Shown here piece after piece: positions 1-7,784 of a stretch of 21,277 bases of DNA (its first letter is position 1; each line of letters starts with the position of its first letter). The DNA lies in NCBI GenBank assembly GCA_001643475.1, contig LXTK01000058.1, forward strand, positions 1 to 21,277, written 5' to 3'. A model generated the notes under the pieces. The model saw only the letters and a list, made by a program, of their open reading frames with translations. It was not told the DNA's origin and made no database searches. Source of the stretch: Proteobacteria bacterium SPGG2 (GTDB lineage: Bacteria > Pseudomonadota > Gammaproteobacteria > Acidiferrobacterales > SPGG2). The position numbers were made by a program, and so were the translations under genes.

Positions 1-1
1 T

Positions 2-277
2 ACCGCCGGGCGCCTGCACATTGACCAAACCCTGATGACCGAAGCAGCCGCGGTGAAAAAAATTGCAAACCCGGTGGAAACCCTTCTGGTTGTTGATGCC
101 TTGACCGGTCAGGACGCGGTTAATATTGCCACTGAATTTGACGGTAAAATTGGCATTACCGGAGTAATCCTTACACGGCTGGATGGCGATGGCCGCGGTG
201 GTGCGGCGCTGTCGATGCGGGCGATCACCGGTAAACCGATCAAGCTGATCGGCCACGGCGAGAAATTGGATGCACTG
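2..277 (+). other. ffh: Truncated ffh (SRP54) GTPase-domain fragment
   Basis: The first 92 codons encode the middle of the signal recognition particle GTPase Ffh, which targets membrane proteins co-translationally. Visible are the G3 remainder TAGR at the window edge, the NPxETLLVVDALTGQDAVN segment, the G4-type TRLDGD, the RGGAALSMR helix and the closing GKPIKLIGHGEKLDAL. After LDAL a normal Ffh continues with a Glu-Pro/Asp-Phe-His-Pro stretch and the M domain; here it switches to M24 sequence. The ALSMR wording is what I know from alphaproteobacterial Ffh. Because Ffh is essential, a genuine truncation would need an intact copy elsewhere. Confidence 0.85.
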
Positions 278-1357
278 CTCGTCACCTCCGAAGCCAACAT
301 GGAATATCTCTCCGGCTTTGTCACCCAATTTGCATGGAATACACCAACTCGCCCGTGGTATTTCGTGCTCACACGCACGGGCAAGGCGACCGCCGTGATA
401 CCCGAAGTCGGCCTTAGCAATTGGCGAAAAACCTCGTGGGTCAAAGACATCCGTACCTGGTTATCGCCAAGGCCCGAAAACGAGGGGCTTGATTTACTCG
501 AGGACGTATTTAGCCGCGTGAAACGTAAGTACGGCCGGGTCGGGGCTGAGCTCGGCGCCGAATCCCGTATCGGCATGCCGGTGGCGGATCTATTGCGTCT
601 CAAGCGATCGTTGCGCCCGTTGTCCATGGTCGATGGGTTTCAGGTCTTGCGCGCGTTGCGTCTCGTTAAATCGCCGGCCGAGGTCGCCCGTGTCCGTCAT
701 ATCTGTCAGATCGCTTCAGACACGTTTGACGCGCTGCCGGGATTTATCCAAGCGGGTGATAACGAGAAAGACCTGGTGCGAAAATTCCAAGCAGATCTGT
801 TAATACGTGGCGCCGACAAGACTCCTTATACGGCCATCGGCTCCGGTCGCGGTGGTTATGAGAGCATCATTATGGGCCCGACTACACGACGACTCCGCAA
901 GGGGGATATTTTTCTCATCGATACCGGCGCCCGTTACGACGGTTATTTCTGCGACTTCGATCGCAATTACTCTATTGGCAAGACACCAGATAACGTGCGA
1001 CATATTCATGATTTTCTATTTCGCGCGACCAATGCTGGCATCAAGGCAGCACGTCCCGGTAACACCGCGGCCGATGTTTTCAAAGCACAAGCACGCGTGC
1101 TCACCGATGCTGGTATCCAGCTCGGCAACGTCGGTCGTTTCGGGCACGGATTGGGCAAAGTGCTGACCGAACCACCTTCCAACAAGATCGGCGATGAAAC
1201 ACCCCTTGTTCCCGGTATGGTATTGACGATAGAGCCGAACGCCATGTACGGCGATGGGAAGATCCTCGTCCACGAGGAGAATTTGGTAGTCACAGAAGCA
1301 AACGCTAAGTTGCTGTCGCGGCGTGCCCCGCGAGAGATACCTGAAATCGATCTCTGA
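2..1357 (+). CDS. M24 family peptidase (creatinase/Xaa-Pro aminopeptidase fold) with an Ffh fragment fused in frame at its N-terminus; 5' partial
   Basis: The frame is open from base 2 to the stop at 1355-1357; the first ATG is at 35. Counting from that ATG, residues 1-80 are SRP54 sequence and residues from about 78 on are an M24 protein: a creatinase-type N-terminal domain (about 80-205) and a pita-bread catalytic domain (about 210-430). All five usual dinuclear-metal ligands are present: D296 (LIDTG), D307 (CDFDR), H371 (GHGLG), E400 (TIEPN) and E414 (HEEN). This copy is therefore a plausible active metallohydrolase for X-Pro peptides or a small amide, unlike the next two M24 genes. About 20 residues normally present before the 'DALLVTS' strand are replaced by SRP54 sequence, so the native M24 start is missing. 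The gene converges on the next one with a 17-base gap. M24 assignment is secure; substrate is unknown; whether the fusion exists in a cell is doubtful. Confidence 0.8.
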   Translation, partial: TAGRLHIDQTLMTEAAAVKKIANPVETLLVVDALTGQDAVNIATEFDGKIGITGVILTRLDGDGRGGAALSMRAITGKPIKLIGHGEKLDALLVTSEANMEYLSGFVTQFAWNTPTRPWYFVLTRTGKATAVIPEVGLSNWRKTSWVKDIRTWLSPRPENEGLDLLEDVFSRVKRKYGRVGAELGAESRIGMPVADLLRLKRSLRPLSMVDGFQVLRALRLVKSPAEVARVRHICQIASDTFDALPGFIQAGDNEKDLVRKFQADLLIRGADKTPYTAIGSGRGGYESIIMGPTTRRLRKGDIFLIDTGARYDGYFCDFDRNYSIGKTPDNVRHIHDFLFRATNAGIKAARPGNTAADVFKAQARVLTDAGIQLGNVGRFGHGLGKVLTEPPSNKIGDETPLVPGMVLTIEPNAMYGDGKILVHEENLVVTEANAKLLSRRAPREIPEIDL

Positions 1358-1374
1358 TAAACGACCTAACCGGG

Positions 1375-2529
1375 TTACGAGAGTACGCGCAGGTCTTTTG
1401 GGTATGGCGTGAGATATTCAAATCCTATATCGGTAACGACAACCGAATCACCCACTCGTGTTCCAAACTGCCCGGCAACGGTGATCCCCCCATCTACGGC
1501 GAACGTCATCCCAGTTTGCAACGATGTTTGATCACCACGCTTGAGTTCGGGCTGCTCAAGCAACGAGTAACCGATGCCGCGTCCGGTTCGGTATCCAACC
1601 TCGAAACCCGCATCGCGATATACAGTCTCTGCTGCAAGATGAACCTGCTCGGCCGTGACGCCTGGCCTCATGGTGCCCAGGGCGGCTAGCTGCGCGTTAA
1701 TCGTCACTTCATAGGCGCGTGCCTGCTCGTCTGACACTTCAGCAACAAAATACTCACGATCAAAACCAAGTTTGTACTGTTTAAAATTCGCGATGCCACA
1801 GTAACACAGGTATATTGGGTCGCCGCGCTCGAGTCGACGTATGCTCGATCGACGATGGACAAAACAGGTATCGTGTCCCGACTGCAGAATCTGAAGATTG
1901 TGAATGGTTGGAGATACGAAACGATCTTCGTCACCGGGCGAAAGAAATTCCGCCGCCTTGCGCGTACCACCGGCAATGACCGCCAGTGCCACCTCATACT
2001 CTGGCACGCCTTCTGCAATAATCCCTTCAGCTGCTTGCGTCATTGCCACCGCTACCTGCCCAGCTTGTCGCATCACCGCTATCTCATCGGGCGATTTGAT
2101 CATACGCATCTCGCCTAGCATACGTGACCCATCGACGAACTTTTCGCTCGCAAATTCGCTACGCAAGAACTCCGAGACCAACGCCGGGATAAGCAATCGC
2201 TCGATCGCTAGGGAGGCTTGCCTATATTGGTTAAGCAACTCGCCAAGCAGTGACATCCATTCTCCATCGATACCGTCTTCCCATTTCCGAATATCTTGGA
2301 TCCAGGTCATGTTACTCGCCATGCCAGATTCCATGAGCGGCGTAATGATTGTGCAATCACCTACCTGCGGTACAACAATGAGAGTCGGGCGCCCAAACTC
2401 GACGCCTAAGTATCCCCAATAGCCGGAGATGTAATAAATAGAGTCGGGATCGCTCAATAACATAACGCCGACATGTTCGTCGGCCATACGTCGTTGCAAT
2501 TCAACCGCCCTATCCTCAAACGTACTCAT
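1375..2529 (-). CDS. M24 family protein with degenerate metal site (creatinase/ectoine-hydrolase-like)
   Basis: 384 residues, the usual length for two-domain creatinase-fold proteins: N-terminal domain about 5-135 (LLSDPDSIYYISGY near 24-37) and pita-bread domain from about 140 (MRMIKSPDEIAVMRQAG). The dinuclear-metal ligand positions are mostly changed: the first Asp is replaced in IYLCYCG (239-245), the GHG histidine is GRG (317-319), the TxEP glutamate is Asp (FAVDGG, 343-348) and the last glutamate is Gly (RVGD, 358-361). D257 and H225 remain. Creatinase and ectoine hydrolase also work without a conventional dimetal site, so this may be a metal-independent C-N hydrolase rather than a dead enzyme. 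The substrate is not identifiable. It lies downstream of the other minus-strand M24 gene across a hairpin-rich spacer and is probably co-transcribed with it. Confidence 0.8.
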   Translation of the reverse strand: MSTFEDRAVELQRRMADEHVGVMLLSDPDSIYYISGYWGYLGVEFGRPTLIVVPQVGDCTIITPLMESGMASNMTWIQDIRKWEDGIDGEWMSLLGELLNQYRQASLAIERLLIPALVSEFLRSEFASEKFVDGSRMLGEMRMIKSPDEIAVMRQAGQVAVAMTQAAEGIIAEGVPEYEVALAVIAGGTRKAAEFLSPGDEDRFVSPTIHNLQILQSGHDTCFVHRRSSIRRLERGDPIYLCYCGIANFKQYKLGFDREYFVAEVSDEQARAYEVTINAQLAALGTMRPGVTAEQVHLAAETVYRDAGFEVGYRTGRGIGYSLLEQPELKRGDQTSLQTGMTFAVDGGITVAGQFGTRVGDSVVVTDIGFEYLTPYPKDLRVLS

Positions 2530-2544
2530 AAAAGCATTTCCACC

Positions 2545-2704
2545 CTAGCAGATTGCTGAAAAACAGCAATCTGCGTGCAGTACATGGACGTACTGTCATT
2601 TCTCAATTAGGTAAGTGATTGAGAAATGGAGAAAACGGGAAACTGTGTTTTCCGTTTTCGAGCTGAAAAAGATCCGCGGACGGACTTTTTCAGCATCTTC
2701 CTAG
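2545..2704. mobile_element. 160-bp multi-hairpin MITE-like element, five tandem hairpins
   Basis: Five hairpins lie almost without gaps: 2548-2574 (11-bp perfect stem, loop of five A), 2578-2595 (6-bp stem), 2597-2628 (11-bp perfect stem), 2631-2659 (13-bp stem with one G-U pair, 3-base loop) and 2662-2694 (14-bp stem with one bulged A). The ends are mutually inverted: CTAG, six variable bases, then GCTGAAAAA at 2545-2563 and again on the opposite strand at 2686-2704 (15 of 19 identical). CTAG sits at both borders and could be a target duplication. The element fills the gap between the two minus-strand M24 genes. The structure is direct observation; the mobile-element reading is inference, and it could instead act as a transcript-processing or attenuation site. 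Confidence 0.6.
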
Positions 2705-2706
2705 AC

Positions 2707-3864
2707 TCATGCGCTCTTTATAACGAGATCAAGTGGTACCCGACTGAGAGGCTCACACCCCGTTTCCGTCACGCGCACCGTTTGTCCCAGCGTCATTGCT
2801 CGATTGGTATCGCTATTCATCAATATCATGTGCAAAAAGAAAATCATGTTTGGTTCCGCCACAACTGGATTTTCGGTATAGAGCATGGGCCAGTCCATCC
2901 AGGTGGGCGTATAAGTCGTACCTAAGCTATAGCCACAGGCATTCATGCGATGTGCCTGTAGGCCCGCTGCATCCATCACCTGCGCATGCGCATCAAAAAC
3001 CCGGCCAATTGGGTGACCCCGCTTGAGCGCTTCCAGGCATGCACTCATCGCGTCTACGCTGGCCTTGTGCATGTAAGTATGCTCGGGGTCGGGCTCGCCA
3101 ATGATAAATGTGCGCATCAGACACGCATGGTAATGCCGATAGACACCGGCGAACTCGAGCGTTAGTTGGTCGTTATCGGATAGGTGGCGGCGACCGGCGA
3201 AATAACGACACAGCAACGCGTCGTTGCCTGAACCAATAATGAATTCGTTACCCGGATAGTCGCCGCCGCCTTGAAAAACGGCACTGTGCATGGCCGCCAG
3301 GATATCGCCTTCGAATGCGCCTGGCCTGGTCAACGCTATGGCCACACCCAAGGCATCATCGGCAAGTTCTGCGGCGCGACGAACGTATTCGATCTCGGCC
3401 GCGCTCTTAACTAACCGCAGTCGACTAATCAAGTCAGAGGCATCCTCAAGGGTACAGAATCCAGCTAAGGCAGTTTCGACCCGTCGCCAGTTATAGGCGG
3501 TCAGCCCATAGGCATCAAATTCGATCCCTAGCTTACGCCCCTTACAACCGTGTTCGGCGAGTATCGTACGCAAGTCGTCAGTAGGATTTTTGCCCGCCGC
3601 GTCGGCCCAAATACGGATATCCTCAATGATAGACGTGTGCTGGGCTTGTCGTAAATCGGGGGCTCGTGTCAGTAGTGTGATCTTACCGTCCGCACCCAAA
3701 TATAAACACTGAAAGAAACAGTAACCGAACGTGTCATACCCCGTCAGGTAGTACATACTCTCCTGGCGAAAAATCAGTAGACCATCAAGACTGCGCGCAG
3801 TTAGTTGCTCGGCCGTGACCTGGCGTCGACGCGCTAATTCCTGCCTTTCGAAATGGATAGCCAC
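2707..3864 (-). CDS. Ectoine-hydrolase/creatinase-like M24 family hydrolase
   Basis: I chose the GTG at 3864 as start. It gives 385 residues, close to the neighbour's 384, and conservation begins just after it (IHFERQELARRR). The upstream ATGs at 3981 and 3933 would add a cysteine-rich, unconserved leader and lie upstream of a plausible promoter. Domains: creatinase-type N-domain about 25-140 (ESMYYLTGYDTFGYCFFQ), catalytic domain about 150-375. The metal ligands of classic M24 peptidases are absent: LEFAG (236-240) replaces LDAG, ACLMRT (247-252) replaces SDxTRT, ACGYSLG (309-315) replaces GHGIG, and FFLHM (342-346) lacks the glutamate. This pattern matches what I know of DoeA-type ectoine hydrolases and their relatives, which open a cyclic amidine ring. 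Ring opening of a cyclic amidine or amide is the best guess; ectoine itself is not shown, since the other doe genes are missing. Confidence 0.8.
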   Translation of the reverse strand: MAIHFERQELARRRQVTAEQLTARSLDGLLIFRQESMYYLTGYDTFGYCFFQCLYLGADGKITLLTRAPDLRQAQHTSIIEDIRIWADAAGKNPTDDLRTILAEHGCKGRKLGIEFDAYGLTAYNWRRVETALAGFCTLEDASDLISRLRLVKSAAEIEYVRRAAELADDALGVAIALTRPGAFEGDILAAMHSAVFQGGGDYPGNEFIIGSGNDALLCRYFAGRRHLSDNDQLTLEFAGVYRHYHACLMRTFIIGEPDPEHTYMHKASVDAMSACLEALKRGHPIGRVFDAHAQVMDAAGLQAHRMNACGYSLGTTYTPTWMDWPMLYTENPVVAEPNMIFFLHMILMNSDTNRAMTLGQTVRVTETGCEPLSRVPLDLVIKSA

Positions 3865-4026
3865 AATCGCACCACCGTTGTTGTCCGGGAGACAGTATAC
3901 GCAATATACACACGCGCCTTGAAGCGGTAGCATGTTATAAGCTCTACAATAAACACGACGACTAGGTCCAGCCAAATTCATAAAAAAGTGTACCCATCAG
4001 ACTCCCGACTATCTAGGAGGTAACCG
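3865..4026. promoter_or_regulatory. Divergent promoter region between the M24 pair and the monooxygenase operon
   Basis: This 162-base spacer must start transcription in both directions. On the minus strand, TATACT (3894-3899) lies 18 bases from a poor -35, TTCAAG, placing a start about 23 bases before the GTG at 3864. No convincing plus-strand sigma-70 pair was found. No cobalamin riboswitch fold was recognised, although the operon has a B12 enzyme. Confidence 0.35.
4015..4020 (+). promoter_or_regulatory. Strong Shine-Dalgarno of the monooxygenase gene
   Basis: AGGAGG lies six bases before the ATG at 4027. It is the best ribosome-binding site in the window, fixes the start of the first operon gene and fits the head of a highly translated operon. 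Confidence 0.8.
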
Positions 4027-5481
4027 ATGTTAGTGACCGGAGATGAATACCGTGAGTCGCTTCGGGACGGGCGCCAGGTATGGATTAACGGTGAAAAGGT
4101 GAACGATGTGCCCACCCACCGAGCGTTCAAACCCATCGTCGACGTACGCGCGCGTATCTATGACATGGCGCACGAAGACAAATACCGCAGTGTGATGTCT
4201 TATGAGATAGACGGTACCAGCGAGCGAAACTGCATCGGTCACAAGTTACCCAGGACACGACAGGACTGGGAAGACAAACGTCAGGCGATTGACGCCGTGA
4301 TGAAAGACATCGGCGGCGTAGTGATACGAATAAGCGATGAGACGGTTGGCGAGCTGTGGTCACTGTATGACGGTCAGGATGTACTCAAGGAGGTGGACCC
4401 ACGATTCAGTGAAAATATTGTGCGTCACATCGACTTAGTGGTGCAAAACGATAGCTTTCATGTATCGGCCAACACCGATCCCAAGGGCGACCGCTCCAAA
4501 CGGCCTCAAGACCAGGACCCTGACATGTTGCTACACGTCATCAAGGAAACCGATGCCGGCATTGTCGTGCGTGGCGCCAAATACGAGACTGCCGCATCTT
4601 ATTCCAATCAGGCCTTCGTCAAACCAACCATTGCTAATTGGGGAGATGCCAAACTCTCAGACTATGCGGTGGGCTTCATTTGCCCAATGAACGCCGCCGG
4701 GCTCAAGCACATATGCCGCAACGGGTTTGCCGGCGTGAAACCGCTCAAAGACTACCCCTTGGCAAATAAATTCGACGAAGTCGATACTTTACTCGTTTTC
4801 GACAATGTGCTGGTCCCCTGGGAAAATGTGCTCTTTTATCAACACACGCGGGCTGCCGCATTTATCCGCGCCACGTTGCACCGATATAGCGCTATGGCGT
4901 TTGTGCTTCGCATTTTATATATGGCCGACATGTTAATCGGGGCTGCGCTTTTTAATGTGCGTCAGACCGGTCTTGATAAACAACAGGCAGTGCGAGAAAA
5001 ACTGGCTACCCTAGCCTGTTACCGTGAGGGCATAAACGCCCACTTAACAGCGGCCATCGCCACCGCCCAAAAAAGCCCAGGCGGCCTATTGATGCCCAAT
5101 CAATCGCTGCTTTACACGGGACGCGTGCATGCGTGCACCAAGCTGCCGGAGATGATGCATCTGACACGTGAGTTGTGTGGTGGCCAGATTTGTGTCACAC
5201 CAGATTCGCAGGCGTTTGACGACCCGGACACTAAATCCTGGCTCGACAAGTTTTATTCCGTTAACGACAACTGGCTGGCCGAAGATCGTCGCCGTCTATT
5301 GGCCTTTGCTAGGGACCTTGTCAATTCTGATTACGCTGGGCACAAGGTGACGTTTCAATTATTCGCCCAGTCACCACCGTTTGCGCACTTAAACGCAGTT
5401 TACAATAATTTCGATTTCAACGGGCCGCTGGCATTCGTCAAGAAGGCAGCCAACTTGTCCGATCGCGTTATGCAAGACTGA
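4027..5481 (+). CDS. HpaB/PvcC-family FADH2-dependent monooxygenase
   Basis: 484 residues, typical of the large oxygenase component of two-component flavin monooxygenases (4-hydroxyphenylacetate 3-hydroxylase, PvcC, chlorophenol monooxygenases). Family features are the N-terminal TGDEYRESLRDGRQVWINGE, the TDPKGDRSKRP loop (150-160), DAGIVVRGAK (176-185) and FDNVLVPWENVLFY (258-271). The iron-sulfur cysteine pattern of the related 4-hydroxybutyryl-CoA dehydratase is not evident, so an oxygenase is more likely. Such enzymes need reduced FAD from a partner reductase, and no HpaC-like gene is present here. It is the first gene of the operon, behind a strong ribosome-binding site, and the ureohydrolase starts 12 bases after its stop. 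The company of amino-acid and guanidine enzymes suggests a substrate other than a simple phenol, possibly N- or C-hydroxylation; that is inference. Confidence 0.85.
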   Translation: MLVTGDEYRESLRDGRQVWINGEKVNDVPTHRAFKPIVDVRARIYDMAHEDKYRSVMSYEIDGTSERNCIGHKLPRTRQDWEDKRQAIDAVMKDIGGVVIRISDETVGELWSLYDGQDVLKEVDPRFSENIVRHIDLVVQNDSFHVSANTDPKGDRSKRPQDQDPDMLLHVIKETDAGIVVRGAKYETAASYSNQAFVKPTIANWGDAKLSDYAVGFICPMNAAGLKHICRNGFAGVKPLKDYPLANKFDEVDTLLVFDNVLVPWENVLFYQHTRAAAFIRATLHRYSAMAFVLRILYMADMLIGAALFNVRQTGLDKQQAVREKLATLACYREGINAHLTAAIATAQKSPGGLLMPNQSLLYTGRVHACTKLPEMMHLTRELCGGQICVTPDSQAFDDPDTKSWLDKFYSVNDNWLAEDRRRLLAFARDLVNSDYAGHKVTFQLFAQSPPFAHLNAVYNNFDFNGPLAFVKKAANLSDRVMQD

Positions 5482-5493
5482 GCCTTACATACT

Positions 5494-6459
5494 ATGAAAT
5501 CTATCTACGTTGACCGTGCATTTAGTGCCGAATCGCTATACGGCACAGCCAAGGAGCCGGTCTACTCGGGGGCGTTGAGTTTTATGCGCCGCAAGTACAC
5601 CAAAGACCTTACTGGTGTCGATATTGCAGTGACCGGCGTACCACTCGATACCGCTACCACCAACCGGCCTGGTGCTCGATTCGGGCCCGCCGGCGTGCGC
5701 GCTGCTTCAGTCCATCTGTCCTGGGGCCCTCCCGCGCCATGGGGTTTCGACCCGTTCGATAGGCTAGCTGTCATCGATTATGGCGACTGCGCTTGGGATC
5801 ACGGGCGACCTGAAACCATACCGCAAGCGATCGAGACGCATGCGGAAACGATCATCAACAATGACGTTTCGATGATAACGCTGGGCGGCGATCATTTTAT
5901 TACACTGCCACTAATTCGTGCTCACGCCAAAAAGCACGGCCTACTCTCGTTGATTCATTTCGATGCGCACTCTGACACTTGGGAGTGCGACGACGGCAGA
6001 GTCGATCATGGCACTATGTTTTGGCACGCAGCCAAAGAAGGATTGGTAGACCCCGCGCGTTCGGTACAGATTGGCATCCGCACGCACAACAGTGATCGCA
6101 TGGGGTTTACCTGGCTCGATGCGCCATGGGTGCATGAGAACGGCGTCGTGCGCACGGTTGAAGAAATCAAGCGCCTGGTTGGGACTAATAAGGCCTACCT
6201 CACTTTCGATATCGACTGCCTGGATCCCAGCTTTGCGCCGGGCACTGGCACACCGGTATGTGGTGGCCTCACTACCCATCAAGCGCAATCCATTATTCGT
6301 GGGCTCGATGGCATCGACTTGGTTGGCATGGACATTATGGAAGTGGCGCCTGCATATGACCACGCAGAAATTACCAGCCTAGCCGCCGCAAGCATCGTAC
6401 TCGACTATTTGTGCCTGACCGCCCGCGATCTGCCATCGAAAGTAACTCTATCGAAGTAA
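5494..6459 (+). CDS. Ureohydrolase, agmatinase/guanidino-acid hydrolase family
   Basis: 321 residues, normal for the arginase/agmatinase family, which releases urea from a guanidino compound at a dinuclear manganese centre. All metal ligands are visible: H134 in GGDH (131-134), D157, H159 and D161 in HFDAHSD (155-161), and D239 and D241 in FDIDCLDPSFAPGTGTP. The N-terminal part has the GVPLD and RPGARFGPAGVRAAS substrate-loop segments typical of agmatinases and guanidinobutyrases rather than arginases. The exact substrate (agmatine, guanidinobutyrate, guanidinopropionate or a hydroxylated guanidino acid) cannot be read from the sequence. It sits 12 bases behind the monooxygenase without a clear ribosome-binding site, so translation may be coupled. 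This gene is the main reason to suspect a guanidino intermediate. Confidence 0.88.
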   Translation: MKSIYVDRAFSAESLYGTAKEPVYSGALSFMRRKYTKDLTGVDIAVTGVPLDTATTNRPGARFGPAGVRAASVHLSWGPPAPWGFDPFDRLAVIDYGDCAWDHGRPETIPQAIETHAETIINNDVSMITLGGDHFITLPLIRAHAKKHGLLSLIHFDAHSDTWECDDGRVDHGTMFWHAAKEGLVDPARSVQIGIRTHNSDRMGFTWLDAPWVHENGVVRTVEEIKRLVGTNKAYLTFDIDCLDPSFAPGTGTPVCGGLTTHQAQSIIRGLDGIDLVGMDIMEVAPAYDHAEITSLAAASIVLDYLCLTARDLPSKVTLSK

Positions 6460-6478
6460 CTACACGAAGGATGCAGGT

Positions 6479-6895
6479 ATGGCCCATACTCGACTTCGCA
6501 AGTTCAACACCAAAGACATGTACCCGCAACAGGCATTGGATAACGATGTATGTATGGCGGTACGCGCAGGTAATCGCATATTTCTTAGGGGTCAGACTGG
6601 TTTCGATCTTGATGGTAATATGGTCGGCATTGGTGACGCTGCGGCACAGGCCGAAAACGCCATGAAATGTGTCAAGATCTTGCTCGAAGAAGCGGGCGCG
6701 AAACTCGAACACATTTGCAAAACGACGATATACGTCACTGATCGCGCATATCGTGAACCAGTCTATCGAGTGATCGGAAAATGGCTAAAAGGGGTCTACC
6801 CCTGCTCGACCGGGCTTATCGTCAACGGCTTGGCCCGGCCGGACATGCTCATGGAGATCGATGTCGAGGCAGTGATTCCGGAAGAGAAAGATTGA
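6479..6895 (+). CDS. RidA-family (YjgF/YER057c/UK114) protein lacking the archetypal arginine
   Basis: 138 residues with the Rid fold pattern: GNRIFLRGQTGFDLDG (31-46), QAENAMKCVKILLEEAGAKLEHI (57-79), KTTIYVTD (81-88) and the C-terminal MLMEIDVEAVIP (123-134). RidA of E. coli hydrolyses reactive enamines and imines to keto acids using an arginine in the (F/Y)PTRTCVEV motif; here that segment reads YPCSTGLIV (107-115), so Ser takes the arginine's place. It probably belongs to a Rid subgroup with another activity or binding role. A ribosome-binding site AAGGA precedes the ATG, and the next gene begins three bases after the stop. It fits a pathway with imine intermediates. Confidence 0.85.
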   Translation: MAHTRLRKFNTKDMYPQQALDNDVCMAVRAGNRIFLRGQTGFDLDGNMVGIGDAAAQAENAMKCVKILLEEAGAKLEHICKTTIYVTDRAYREPVYRVIGKWLKGVYPCSTGLIVNGLARPDMLMEIDVEAVIPEEKD

Positions 6896-6898
6896 AAC

Positions 6899-7765
6899 AT
6901 GTTGTCGCAACAACAAGTCGATCGATATCGCCAAGATGGTTTTCTAGTCCTGCGCAACGTTATCGGCGCGCGTCAATTGAGCGTGCTTCTAAATGAGCTC
7001 GATGGCTGGATTGAGGAGAGCCGATCACATAGCAGTAATTATGGCGAGACCCCGGACGGCAAGGCGCGCTTCGATTTGGAGGCTGGTCACTCGGCTGAAC
7101 AACCCAAACTGCGTCGCGTATCCAATCCCGTTGACATCTCCAAGGCCTATCGAGAGGTTCTATGGAACAGCGCCATTATCGATGCGGTCACTGACCTTGT
7201 TGGACCTGATATCAAATTTCATCACAGCAAGATAAATATAAAATTACCAGGCATGCAGACTCGCGTCGACTATCATCAGGATCACGCGTTTGATCCCCAC
7301 ACCAACGATGATTCAGCTACCGCGTCGCTACTACTCGATGACATGACAGAAGATAATGGCTGTCTGCGCGTTGTACCTGGGTCTCACAATGAGCGTTACA
7401 GTCACTACCAAAACGACAAATTTACAGGTGCGATCGAACCGAAGTTAACTCCAGACTTCGAACGCAGATCAATACCAATTCTAGGTAAGGCGGGCGATGT
7501 ATGTTTGATGCACAGTCGGACGGTTCACGGTAGCCCACCGAATCGTTCGAACAAACCACGTTGTTTGTTGATTTGTGACTACCGCGCCGCCGATGCCTTT
7601 TGGCTAATCCCACCATTGGTGTTGTCGGTCCACAGCGGGCGTGTGATTCGTGGGAAGCCGTCACGCGTGGCACGTCTGGTCGCCGGCTCTATCGAATTGC
7701 CGCCGCCTTACAAGGAAGACTCTTTCTTCAGCGTGCAAGGGCAGAAATCGGTCGACGAACATTGA
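6899..7765 (+). CDS. Phytanoyl-CoA dioxygenase (PhyH) family Fe(II)/2-oxoglutarate oxygenase
   Basis: 288 residues, standard for PhyH-type hydroxylases, which couple 2-oxoglutarate decarboxylation to C-H hydroxylation. It starts with the family's characteristic QVDRYRQDGFLVLRNVI. The iron triad is H126 and D128 in YHQDH plus H210 in HSRTVHGS; R221 (NKPRCLL) can bind the 2-oxoglutarate carboxylate. The GCLRVVPGSHN loop (154-163) is typical. Related enzymes hydroxylate free amino acids (including ectoine), betaines and natural-product intermediates, so an amino acid or guanidino acid is likely. A GGAAGAG ribosome-binding site lies within the end of the RidA gene, three bases separate the two, and 19 bases separate it from the DUF1028 start. 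Confidence 0.85.
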   Translation: MLSQQQVDRYRQDGFLVLRNVIGARQLSVLLNELDGWIEESRSHSSNYGETPDGKARFDLEAGHSAEQPKLRRVSNPVDISKAYREVLWNSAIIDAVTDLVGPDIKFHHSKINIKLPGMQTRVDYHQDHAFDPHTNDDSATASLLLDDMTEDNGCLRVVPGSHNERYSHYQNDKFTGAIEPKLTPDFERRSIPILGKAGDVCLMHSRTVHGSPPNRSNKPRCLLICDYRAADAFWLIPPLVLSVHSGRVIRGKPSRVARLVAGSIELPPPYKEDSFFSVQGQKSVDEH

Positions 7766-7784
7766 TCGCGGGGGCGGGACTGAC

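Noticed and set aside
1904..2422. 172-residue open frame antisense to the second M24 gene
   Set aside because: It has no recognisable domain or ribosome-binding site and lies fully opposite a clear gene; it is a mirror of that gene's codon bias.
2548..2694. CRISPR array
   Set aside because: The palindromes differ from one another in sequence and are not spaced by unique spacers; no cas gene is present.
3865..3981. N-terminal extension of the third M24 protein from the ATG at 3981
   Set aside because: The 39 extra residues are cysteine-rich and unlike the family, and the likely promoter lies inside them; the GTG at 3864 fits length and conservation.
3865..4026. Cobalamin riboswitch upstream of the operon containing a B12 enzyme
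   Set aside because: The spacer is only 162 bases and no B12-box-like conserved stretch or suitable long-range pairing was found.
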